Positions 20,628-31,614 of a stretch of 64,000 bases of DNA are shown here, one piece after another. The stretch's first letter is position 1; every line of letters begins with the position of its first letter. The stretch comes from Zea mays. Lineage: Eukaryota; Streptophyta; Magnoliopsida; Poales; Poaceae. The stretch lies in contig NC_050105.1 of the NCBI RefSeq assembly GCF_902167145.1, positions 124,017,898 through 124,081,897 of the forward strand. The letters run 5' to 3'. Below the pieces are notes generated by a model. That model searched no databases, was not told where the DNA came from, and saw nothing but the letters and a program-made list of their open reading frames with translations. Position numbers and translations under genes: made by a program.

Positions 20628-23308
20628 GTGATGTCGGGAGAACTCGCCAAGAGAGAGATGGAGACCGGCGACAAGCCCGCTACAAGCCACGGGTCGACTT
20701 CATCGGAAGAGTCCCGCAACAAGAGGAAGGAGAAGAAAAGCTCCTCCAACAAAGGGAAGGGGAAGGAGAAGAAATCCTCTTCCCACAAGTCGGATCGGAG
20801 AGGCGACAAACACAAGAGGATGAGGAAAGTGGTCTACTACGAGACCGACTCTTCATCACCATCGACCTCCGACTCTGAGGCACCGTCCGTTACTTCTAAG
20901 CGCCAAGAGCGCAAGAAGTATAGTAAGATTCCTCTACGCTATCCCCATATCTCAAAACGTACTCCTTTGCTCTCCGTTCCATTAGGCAAACCACCGGTTT
21001 TTGACGGTGAAGATTATAATATGTGGAGTGACAAAATGAGGCATCATCTAACCTCACTCCACACAAGCATATGGAATGTTGTTGAGTTTGGTGTACAGGT
21101 ACCATCCGTAGGGGATGAAGACTACGACTCGGACGAGGTGGCCCAAATTCACCACTTTAACTCCCAAGCCACCACTATACTCCTCGCCTCTCTAAGTCAA
21201 GAAGAGTATAATAAGGTGCAAGGGTTAAAAAGTGCGAAGGAAATTTGGGACGTACTCAAGACCGCGCACGAAGGAGACGAGGTGACAAAGATCACCAAGA
21301 GGGAGACGATCGAGGGGGAGCTCGGTCGATTCATGCTTCACCAAGGGGAGGATCCACAAGCTATGTACAACCGCTTGAAGACCTTGGTGAACCAAGTGCG
21401 CAACCTCGGGAGCGAAAAATGGGATGACCATGAGATGGTCAAGGTTATTCTTAGATCCCTCGTATTTCTTAACCCTACACAAGTTCAATTAATTCGAGGT
21501 GATCCTAGATATAAACTAATGTCTCCCGAGGAGGTTATAGGAAAATTTGTGAGCTTTGAGCTAATGATTAAAGGCTCAAAGAAAATCATCGAGCAAGGCA
21601 CCTCCTCCACGCCCGAGGCACAACCCGTCGCATTCAAGGCAACGGAAGAAAAGAAGGAGGAGGCTACTCCAAGTCGAACACCCATCGACGCCTCCAAGCT
21701 CGACAACGAGGAGATGGCGCTCATCATCAAGAGCTTCCGTCAAATCCTCAAACAAAGGAGAGGGAAAGACTACAAGCCCCGCTCCAAGAAAGTGTGCTAC
21801 AAATGTGGTAAGCCCGGTCATTTCATTGCTAAATGTCCATTATCTAGTGATAGTGACAGGGGTGACGACAAGAAGGGGAGAAGAAAGGAGAAGAAGAGGT
21901 ACTACAAGAAGAAGGGCGACGATGCCCATGTTTGTCGGGAATGGGACTCTGACGAAAGCTCTAGCGACTCCTCCAACGACGAGGACGCCGCCAACATCGC
22001 CGTCACCAAAGGCCTTCTCTTCCCCAACGTCGGCCACAAGTGCCTCATGGCAAAGGACGGCAAAAAGAAGAAGGTTAAATCTAAATCCTCCACTAGATAT
22101 GAGTCTTCTAGTGATGAAAATGCTAGTGATGAGGAAGATAACTTACGCATTCTTTTTGCCAACCTCAACATGCAACAAAAGGAAAAACTTAATGAATTGG
22201 TTAGTGCTATTCATGAGAAGGATGATCTCTTGGACACTCAAGAGGACTTCCTTATAAAGAAAATAAGAAGCATGTTAAGGTCAAAAATGCTTACGCTCTA
22301 GAAGTAGAAAAATGTGAAAAACTTTCTAGTGAGCTAAGCTCTTGCCATGAAACTATTGACAACCTTAGAAATGAAAATGCTAATTTGTTAGCTAAGGTTG
22401 ATTCTCATGTTTGTAATGTTTCAACTTCCAATCCTAGAGATGATAATGTTGATTTACTTGCTAGGATTGATGAGTTGAATGTTTCTCTTGCTAGCCTTAA
22501 AGTTGAAAATGAGAAATTGCTTGCTAAGGCTAAAGATTTTGATGTTTGCAATGTTACTATTTCTAACCTTAGAAGTGAAAACGTTATATTGCATGCTAAG
22601 GTTGTAGAATTAAAATCTTGCAAACCCTCTACATCTATCGTTGAGCATGTATCTATTTGTACTAGATGTAGAGATGTTGATATTAATGCTATTCATGATC
22701 ACATGTCTTTGATTAAACAACAAAATGATCATATAGCAAAATTAGATGCTAAAATTGTCGAGCATAACTTAGAGAATGAAAAATTTGAATTTGCTCTTAG
22801 TATGCTTTATAATGGGAGACGTCCTGGCATCAAGGATGGCATTGGCTTCCAAAGGGGAGACAATGTCAAACTTAATGCCCCTCCTAAGAAATTGTCTAAT
22901 TTTGTTAAGGGCAAGGCTCCCATGCCTCAAGATAACGAGGGTTACATTTTGTACCCTGCCGGGTATCCTGAGAGCAAAATTAGGAGAATTCACTCTAGGA
23001 AGTCTCACTCTGGCCCTAACCATGCTTTTATGTATAAGGGTGAGACATCTAGCTCTAGGCAACCAACCCGTGCTAAGTTGCCTAAGAAGAAAACTCCTAG
23101 TGCATCAAATGATCATGATATTTTATTTAAAACTTTTGATGCATCTTATGTTTTAACTAACAAATCCGGCAAGGTAGTTGCCAAATATGTTGGGGGCAAG
23201 CACAAGGGGTCAAAGACTTGTGTTTGGGTACCCAAAGTTCTTGTATCTAATGCCAAAGAACCCAAAACCATTTGGGTACCTAAGTCAAGAACTAAACATG
23301 TTTTGTAG
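20628..23308 (+). pseudogene. Sirevirus gag, frameshifted
   Basis: Starts MSGELAKREMETGDKP. A Lys/Ser-rich N terminus leads to a UBN2-like gag core (FDGEDYNMWSDKMRHHL, SAKEIWDVLKTAHEGDEV) and a CCHC zinc knuckle, CYKCGKPGHFIAKC (about 21797-21838). The unusually long coiled-coil C-terminal extension is typical of Sireviruses. The frame shifts by one near 22257-22270 and resumes in the frame that contains 22385-23308. It ends IWVPKSRTKHVL followed by TAG (23306-23308). Gag forms the virus-like particle that packages element RNA. Confidence 0.85.
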
Positions 23309-25400
23309 GTTTATGCATCCGGGGGCTCAAGTTGGATCATCGACAGCGGGTGCACAAACCACATGACAGGGGAGAAGAAAATGTTCTCCTCTTACGAGAA
23401 AAACCTAGATCCCCAACGAGCTATCACATTCGGGGATGGAAATCAAGGTTTGGTCAAAGGATTGGGTAAAATAGCTATATCTCCTGACCATTCCATTTCC
23501 AATGTTTTTCTTGTTGATTCACTAGATTACAATTTGGTTTCCGTATCTCAATTATGTCAAATGGGCTACAACTGTCTATTCACTGATGTAGGTGTCACTG
23601 TCTTTAGAAGAAGTGATGATTCAATAGCTTTTAAGGGAGTGTTAGAGGGTCAGCTATACTTAGTGGATTTTGATAGAGCTGAACTCGACACTTGCTTAAT
23701 AGCTAAGACTAACATGGGTTGGCTCTGGCACCGCCGACTAGCCCATGTTGGAATGAAGAATCTTCATAAGCTTCTGAAGGGAGAGCACATTTTAGGATTA
23801 ACAAATGTTTATTTTGAGAAAGACAGGATTTGTAGCGCATGCCAAGCCAGGAAGCAAGTTGGCACTCATCATCCACACAAGAACATCATGACGACTGACA
23901 GGCCACTGGAGCTCCTACACATGGATCTATTCGGCCCGATCACTTACATAAGCATCGGCGGGAGTAAGTACTGTCTAGTTATTGTGGATGATTATTCTCG
24001 CTTCACTTGGGTATTCTTTTTGCAGGAAAAATCTCAAACCCAAGAGACCTTAAAGTGATTCTTGAGACGGGCTCAAAATGAGTTCGGCTTAAGGATCAAG
24101 AAAATCAGAAGCGACAACGGGACGGAGTTCAAGAACTCTCAAATCGAAGGTTTCCTTGAGGAGGAGGGCATCAAGCATGAGTTTTCTTCTCCCTACACCC
24201 CTCAACAAAATGGTGTAGTGGAGAGGAAGAATAGAACTCTATTGGACATGGCAAGAACCATGCTTGATGAATACAAGACTTCGGATCGGTTTTGGGCGGA
24301 GGCGGTCAACACCGCTTGCTACGCCATCAACCGGTTATATCTTCACTGAATCCTCAAGAAGACATCTTACGAACTCCTAACCGATAAAAAGCCCAATATT
24401 TCATATTTTAGAGTCTTTGGTAGCAAATGCTTTATACTTGTTAAAAGAGGTAGAAAATCTAAATTTGCTCCTAAGATTGTAGAAGGCTTTTTACTAGGAT
24501 ATGATTCAAACACAAGGGCATATAGAGTCTTTAACAAGTCCACTGGACAAGTTGAAGTTTCTTGTGACGTTGTGTTTGATGAAACTAATGGCTCTCAAGT
24601 AGAGCAAGTTGATCTTGATGAGATAGGTGATGAAGAGGCTCCGTGCATCGCGCTAAGGAACATGTCCATTGGGGATGTGTGTCCTAAAGAATCCGAAGAG
24701 CCTCCAAATGCACAAGATCAACCATCCTCCTCCACGCAAGCATCTCCACCAACTCAAAATGAGGATGAGGCTCAAGTTGATGAAGTAGAAGATCAAGCAA
24801 ATGAGCCACCTCAAGATGATGGCAATGATCAAGGGGGAGATGCAAATAATCAAGACAAGGAGGATGAAGAACAAAGACCGCCACACCCAAGAGTCCACCA
24901 AGCAATCCAACGAGATCACCCCGTCGACACCATCCTCGGCGACATTCATAAGGGGGTAACCACTAGATCTCGTGTTGCACATTTTTGTGAGCATTACTCT
25001 TTTGTTTCCTCTATTGAGCCACACAGGATAGAGGAAGCACTTCAAGATTCGGATTGGGTGGTGGCGATGCAAGAGGAGCTCAACAACTTCACTAGAAATG
25101 AGGTATGGCACTTAGTTCCACGTCCTAATCAAAATGTTGTAGGAACCAAGTGGGTTTTCCGCAACAAGCAAGACGAGCATGGTGTGGTGACAAGGAACAA
25201 AGCTCGACTTGTGGCCAAAGGATACTCCCAAGTCGAAGGTTTGGACTTCGGTGAAACCTATGCACCCGTAGCTAGGCTTGAGTCAATTCGTATATTATTG
25301 GCCTATGCTACTTACCATGGCTTCAAGCTTTACCAAATGGACGTGAAGAGTGCCTTCCTCAATGGACGAATCAAGGAAGAGGTCTATGTTGAGCAACCTC
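23309..25400 (+). pseudogene. copia pol, part 1: protease, integrase, N-terminal RT
   Basis: Same frame as the end of gag after the TAG. The protease motif is WIIDSGCTNHM (about 23331-23363). The GAG-pre-integrase HHCC region has HRRLAHVGMKNLHKL and CSACQARKQVG. The integrase catalytic residues lie in HMDLFGPI, RSDNGTEFKN and VVERKNRTL. The reverse transcriptase starts [20 protein letters not shown]. In-frame TGA stops at 24056-24058 and 24347-24349 interrupt it. The RT is cut at 25396-25400 (ACCTC) by the nested element and continues at 33576. It is in copia order and clearly defective. Confidence 0.85.
25396..25400. repeat. TSD ACCTC (left) of nested element
   Basis: ACCTC precedes TGAAAGTTCC and recurs at 33571-33575 after GAGCTTTCA. 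Confidence 0.9.
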
Positions 25401-27358
25401 TGAAAGTTCCCTTTGACCCGGGAACAGGATCTGGATGTCGCCTAGAGGGGGGGGTGAATAGGCGAATAAAACTTATTACTTTAAAACTTAAATTCTTACT
25501 CTACTCGAAGACTTAGTACGCAGTGGAATGAGAAGACTCTTCGAGTAGGTCGCAGCGGAGTGGAAGATCCTGTCTCAATATGTCCTGCACTTCAAATCAA
25601 GCTTATAACACAGATAAGTATTGAAGTGCAGATATAAAAACGAGTAAGGCAGAGAGTCAGGATAGAACAGAGCACACAGACGCAAGGGTTTATCCCGAGG
25701 TTCGGCCAAGCCTGAAATGCTTGCCTAGTCCTCGTTGGAGTTAGCCACACCTGGGCTTGGAGTCTATTTCAACTCCTTCCTCCGTTTGCTCAGATCTGTC
25801 AATATGACAGATAGAGCCTTTCACTATTGAGTGGGGTTACAACAGAACCGCGGCTGCTTACAAACTTCTTGGCAGCACTCCGGCAGAGTAACGATACGCT
25901 CAAGACCTTGTTCTAGCTCTAAGCAGCACTTCTCCTCTCTCTAAAGGCTTATAGCTGTGCCTTCTACACAAACTATAGAGTTACACACACGAGGGAGAGT
26001 GAGAATTGATTTGAGTGATGTCTACACTTGTTGGCTGCACTTGTATTGCTTGAGGCGCCTAGGGGTCCCTTTTATAGGCACAAGGGGCCTAGGAGCCGTT
26101 GGAAGCAAACCAGGAAGGCAAATCTTGCCTTCTGTCGGGTGGCGCACCGGACAGTCCGGTGCACACCGGACACTGTCCGGTGCCCGATTTCTTTCCTTCT
26201 ACGGCGAAGCCGACCGTTGGCAGTCTTGGAGCCGTTGGCGCACCGGACATGTCCGGTGCACACCGGACAGTCCGGTGCCTCCATCTAGCCGTTGGCTCGG
26301 CCACGTGTCTCGCGCAGATCGCGCGGCCGACCGTTGGCCCGGCCGACCATTAGCTCACCGGACAGTCCGGTGCACACCGGACAGTCCGGTGAATTATAGC
26401 CGATCGTCGCCAGACTTCTCCCGAGAGCGGCCTGTTCACTGGAGTTCAGCCTGGCGCACCGGACACTGTCCGGTGCACCACCGGACACTGTCCGGTGCAC
26501 CACCGGACAGTCCGGTGTGCCAGACTGAGCTGCCTTGGCTGTACATAGCCAAGCCCTTTGCACCTCTCTTCTTTTCTTCTTCTTTCTGTTTCTAACACTT
26601 AGACAAGTATATTAGTCCACAAAACCAATGTACTAAGTATAGAAACATACCTTCTCTTAACCATTAAATCTATAGCATTCCACATGCTTGAGCTTTGATG
26701 TTGGACTCATAAATCATCAAGTTGGCTTGACTTGATCTAGATTGACATTTCTTAGCTCCAACATCCTGCAAAGGTCACATAGAACATCTCCAAACATAGG
26801 AACAACCCAAACTAAAGATCGACATGAACTTAGCTCTTTTGGGCTGCTTCCAGTTCTGGTTTTGACACTTGTTCTCCTTCTAGTGACCTTGATCTCCTTC
26901 TTAGAGCTTGATCTTGAGCCTTATGACTTACACCACATGACTGTAGCTTTTACCTCATTGGTTGTAAGTCACGTCCTTATGTAGTGATCCTTGATGTGTC
27001 GTAGCTGTTCTCAACTCGATCACCCTTGACTTTGCAAGCCTTCTTCTTCACCCTTGGCTTTGGGTTCCTCAGTCTCCTTGACCTTCTCCCGTGCACTTGG
27101 TACCTCGAAGCTCTTCTTTCCTCAGTCCTTGGCTTGATCAGTTGTATCCGAGCTACTCACCCGAGTATCACTTTTGCAATGTCCATCTTACTTGTGATGT
27201 CCATCATGTATCCATAATCCAGTTCTTGGACCATCACATTTGTTCACTTGTGTTGAACCCTGTCAGCTTTACACTAAGCACCTGTTCAACACTTAACACA
27301 CTTGTTAGTCCTTTAATTGAGTTGTCATCCAAACACCAAAACCACAAGAGAGCTTTCA
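25401..27358 (-). repeat. 3' LTR of nested gag-only element
   Basis: 1958 bp, differing from the 31615-33570 copy by a G8 versus G6 run near its left end and about four point differences, for example G/A within a palindrome near 26467 versus 32680. It ends at GAGCTTTCA (27358). Confidence 0.9.
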
Positions 27359-29802
27359 ATCTCCCCCTTTTTGGTGATTGATGGCAACGCAATTAAAGCT
27401 TACATTAGAATATGATTTAAAGCACAAACTTTGAAATCTAAGTTTATAGAATTGCTCCCCCTAAATATGTGCTTACTTCAAAATCATAATTTTGGCCTAA
27501 TATGCCAATTTGCACATACTTAGGCAATTCGAAGCATCTCTACACCTTAGCACTTTTTGAAATGCATTGTGTCAAAGATCAAACCATGATGCTATAACAC
27601 ACAACGCACGTAATCAGAGTTAAACACCATTCAATTTAGTGGATATCTCACAGGAATATCAACCTACCACTATTCACCATTAAGATACCAATTTAAACTC
27701 AGATACTAATTTAAAGCAATCTTAAGCACCATAAACCACATGCATCATTATCAACATGACTGTCTATTTCAGAATGAACACAATAGATGCCAATTAATTC
27801 ATAGCAACGGAAGCACTGGTCCATATGATGCAACACATATAATACTGCAAGAAGCATATGAATAACACACTAGCAAAGCTCAAACTAACACATCACCAAA
27901 GCTCAAACTAACACATCACCCCTTAGGATAAGCTTTCCTCTCAGGTTGAGATAAGCTTTAATGCACATATTCTCCCCCTTTGACATCAAACACCAAAACC
28001 ATATTCAAGCAAGAACATAGGATGATGTCAAGGGACAGCAGGGTGTTAAGGAGGAGAGACACAGTATCAAAACTCCCCCTTACTTATTGAGCATATGCAC
28101 TACCAACATTTAAGTAAGATATAAATACGCAAAAAGATTAATACTTCCTTTTGTACCTTTACCATGTAGTAGTGTACTTCCCATCTTGAAAGTATTTAAT
28201 CTCTCGAGAGCTTCTCCACACTTGTGCCTGATTTTTTATCCTAACCTTTTCTTGTTGCTAAGACACCAAACTTAGAACAAGTTATAGTATTTGGCACAGG
28301 AAGAAACTTCTATTCTAGTGATTACCAAAAGATACCAATTGAAGCACACTACCAAGGCTACCAATTGAAAAATCATTACTGTCATAGCTCCATGATATTT
28401 AAAGATAAGCATCTAGGATCACCAACTATTATAGAGCACGAGCAACCTTTAAATACGTAATTACTCACAACTTTAGATACCAATTACTCGACTTGTGGAG
28501 GTACCCAAGTCCTGATCGCTCCATTTCTTGCTCATCTTCCCTTTTTCCACCTTGAGACTATATAGGATTACTCAAAAAACAGTTAGTCTCAAAAGACACA
28601 AGTTATGTGTGCTCCCCCTAAAGTTGTGCATCAAGTATTTGAATGACTTGCACCTTGCACATTCTAGCATTCTCAGAAGTAAAGGGGAAACATACCTTGG
28701 TCTAGGCATAATATATCAATTACATCACAAAAAGATACCAATTGAATAGATGAGATAATACAACTTATGACTAGTGGAAACAATGCATGCCTCATGATAT
28801 ATAACATTTAAAAACACCAAAGCACGCTTCACACATGATGATCATTGCAACACATATACTAATTAAAAAACGACACGAGCACAATGTCTAAGCACACCAT
28901 GATTAAGAAGTATTTTCTTAGGTACACCAAAGGAAACAACATTTTAAAGCATAAAGCACCTAAGCCAAGATACTACCAATTGAAAGGCAAGAACATAGCT
29001 ATGATCACAATCAACGGAACTTCAAGATATTCAATGAAATTGCATAGTTCCATTTTCCATACCTTTGCCTTTTACTTGAATGCCATGAGATTCATTCTTT
29101 TAGGTAGTGTGTAGTGAGAGCACCTGTTGTCACCAATTTAGGGCTCCTTTTGCTCATGCACCTCGAAGCTCGAGAGGGTGCATTAGAGACACAACATGGA
29201 TTTCTTGTTTTGGTATACACAGAGTACCAAGACAGAGTAATCATGTGAACATGGACTAAACAAAACTATCATGCTTGCACATAGGTTAATCATTAAAAAA
29301 ACACCTAGCATGACTTACAAAAAGATACATGTTTATCCACATACACAAGAGAGTTAATCATGGTGGATATATCGAATGAAAAACTACCCATTGAATGATT
29401 CAAGATATATTCCCTATAAAGCACCAGTCATGATTAAACAAACATCATTATGATTCATTTAACACAGGCCATCATAAAGCATCACTACTCCAAAGATAGG
29501 TAGCACAACAAGCCAACTTAAGAGCAATACTAAATTGCAGTTATGTACTTAAAATTCACGGGTACCGTCCTTTGGAGAGCAAGTTGCAGATTCTCGTCCA
29601 GGTCCTTTGTTTGATTCACCAATAATGATTAAGGACCTATTCACCTTATTTCACTTGAGATGAACATGGGATTAGTGTTGCACAATAATTCAACCTTGGA
29701 TCAATAAATAGACATTAAAATTGATAGCTTAAGCATAGAGTTCGAATTAACCATCTTAAGCTCTCCCAGGGTCTCCAGTTCATCTCAAGGTACCTGCATG
29801 GT
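27359..29802 (-). other. long non-coding 3' region of nested element
   Basis: About 2.4 kb, AT-rich, with no ORF of note. It contains a polypurine tract directly beside the 3' LTR (plus CTCCCCCTTTTT at 27361-27372) and further CTCCCCCTTT-like tracts near 27971 and 28073. It also carries at least five copies of the word ATACCAATT (for example 28332, 28477, 28735), the reverse complement of AATTGGTAT, which is also found at the LTR/primer-binding-site junction. Confidence 0.65.
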
Positions 29803-31560
29803 CTAGTTAGCACAGTTTGGTACCCACCTCGGTATGGGTCCATAATCATCTAAATGTGCCTTTGGTACCCAAATAGCCTTTATGCTAGTTCTCGGTGATC
29901 TTGTTATAGATCTAGCACAGGTGTATGATTTGGGTCTCCTAAGCGAATGAGATTGAGACAAATTTACTTGCTTAGAGACCTCACCGTTATTACATACCTT
30001 TGATAGATGACCCTGCTCACCACACAGTAGAGGACAAGCAGTGATCGTGAGGTTCTTGTCATTGCATCCAAAGCATCTCCTTATCCCTTCACCCTTGTTG
30101 GTGTATGGACACGATGCGATGAGGTGTCCTGACTTGTTGCACTTAAAACACCTCCTTTTCCCTTTTCTCTTTTTGTTCTTAGATGACATAGAGAAAAGGT
30201 CAGTGCAAACAACATGATTAATTGAATTTTTACCTTTTTCCAAGCTCATGTTGATTTCTTCATTTTTAGGAACATTCTTCTTATTGAGCTTGACACTTGC
30301 TGCAGTTTTTCCTTTCTCAAGCTTCTTCACCACGCGCCCGTGGATATCTTGAGAGAGTTGAGCAATGTGTCTTCTCCTTAGTTGTCTTTGTTTCTTGTTC
30401 CCACACAATTTCTTTTGTGACCCTGCAGCTTGATGCTTATTCAAACATTGGCTTTCTTTTGACAAGCAGGGGTTAGCACATGGTGATGAAATATCTGAAT
30501 GTGTACTTGTGCAAGAATGAAGTTCACATGAATTTAAGTTCGTAATTACGACCTCATGAGCAACTTCAAGCATGATATGCCTATCCAAGAGATTATCATG
30601 ATAACAAGACAATAAGTCATATTTTTGAGTCAGAGCAAGGTTATCATGACTCAACAATTCTACTTTATTCCTAAGCATAGAATTTTCAATTTTAAGTTGA
30701 GCAACATCAGATAATACGTCATGATTATTTCTTTGCTCAAATAAAATAGATTCATACCGTTGGACCAAATTATCATGAGAGCACTTTAGCTCCTCATGTT
30801 CTTTGGTCATCTTCTCCAGGCTGTCGTTGGTTTTGATGAGAGTCTCCTCTAGCCTGAGAAGCGTCTCGCCTTGTTCCTTGTTCCTACTCAACAACTTAAC
30901 CAAGAGCACTTTGTCTTCTTTGTTGAGATTGGTGTAGAACCGACGAATCTCCTCTTCTTCCGCATCACCGGTCTCATTTTCCCTGTCATTATTATTAGTG
31001 GAAGCAATACAGGAAAATGTACCTTGTGGTGATGAAGACTCATCCTCGCTATCATCCTCATATTCCTCCTCATCATCGCTTTCGTCTCCACTATCATTAT
31101 TAGCAATAAGACATTTATAACTAGTGAAAGACGAACCTGTCGGTGAGGTGGATTCATCGTTTGGTTGCCATCGTTTTTCTTCTCCCTTTGAAAGGTTAGT
31201 ACCACAAGCAACATAGGGAGTAGAAGTAGTACAATTGGCCACAAAATATTTTTCTTTAATCCTACTCCATAAATCATGAGCATCAACAATTAAATTATTA
31301 CCATTACTCATGATGGCAAAATAAGCACCTCTAGAAAGAGAATCAACTAAGATGCTGCAAGCACGGTGATTGCGAGAAAAACATCTTAGTTCATCATTAG
31401 AGGGATTTTTACTAATATCAGATGGAAAAATACTTCTCCTAAAGATCTGTCTTAAATCAGGATCAACACTCATGAAAGCATTATAAATAGAGACAGACCA
31501 AGATTTGTAATTAGAGCCATCGCCTAAAAGAAGTTCTACAGTTACCTCTTGTGACGACAT
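29803..31560 (-). CDS. gag-like protein of the non-autonomous element
   Basis: An intact 585-codon frame starting MSSQEVTVELLLGDG 40 bp from the primer binding site. The N terminus resembles the copia gag UBN2/DUF4219 core (GSNYKSWSVSIYNAF, DAHDLWSRIKEKY). The middle is acidic and then coiled coil (about residues 190-330). The C-terminal half is Lys-rich with zinc knuckles, CFKCNKSGHLIASC plus variants CFGCNDKNLTITAC and LLCGEQGHLSKVC. It ends with IKAIWVPKAH, which echoes the gag end IWVPKSR of the outer element. It probably forms or enters virus-like particles. Being open over its full length in so young an insertion suggests it is or was recently functional. Confidence 0.8.
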   Translation of the reverse strand: MSSQEVTVELLLGDGSNYKSWSVSIYNAFMSVDPDLRQIFRRSIFPSDISKNPSNDELRCFSRNHRACSILVDSLSRGAYFAIMSNGNNLIVDAHDLWSRIKEKYFVANCTTSTPYVACGTNLSKGEEKRWQPNDESTSPTGSSFTSYKCLIANNDSGDESDDEEEYEDDSEDESSSPQGTFSCIASTNNNDRENETGDAEEEEIRRFYTNLNKEDKVLLVKLLSRNKEQGETLLRLEETLIKTNDSLEKMTKEHEELKCSHDNLVQRYESILFEQRNNHDVLSDVAQLKIENSMLRNKVELLSHDNLALTQKYDLLSCYHDNLLDRHIMLEVAHEVVITNLNSCELHSCTSTHSDISSPCANPCLSKESQCLNKHQAAGSQKKLCGNKKQRQLRRRHIAQLSQDIHGRVVKKLEKGKTAASVKLNKKNVPKNEEINMSLEKGKNSINHVVCTDLFSMSSKNKKRKGKRRCFKCNKSGHLIASCPYTNKGEGIRRCFGCNDKNLTITACPLLCGEQGHLSKVCNNGEVSKQVNLSQSHSLRRPKSYTCARSITRSPRTSIKAIWVPKAHLDDYGPIPRWVPNCAN

Positions 31561-31600
31561 CGTTATCTCCGGACGGCTAAGCCCACACTGGAGAGGCCTA

Positions 31601-31612
31601 GCTCTGATACCA
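31601..31612 (-). other. primer binding site of nested element
   Basis: Plus-strand GCTCTGATACCA is the reverse complement of TGGTATCAGAGC and lies two bases from the 5' LTR, fixing the element's minus orientation. Confidence 0.9.
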
Positions 31613-31614
31613 AT

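Noticed and set aside
25957..26595. Open frames of 70-212 codons on both strands in LTR palindrome regions (also 32169-32807, 19437-20113, 35664-36178)
   Set aside because: They arise from translating palindromes (repeated APDSPV, HRTVRC words), lie inside LTRs and repeat identically in LTR pairs.
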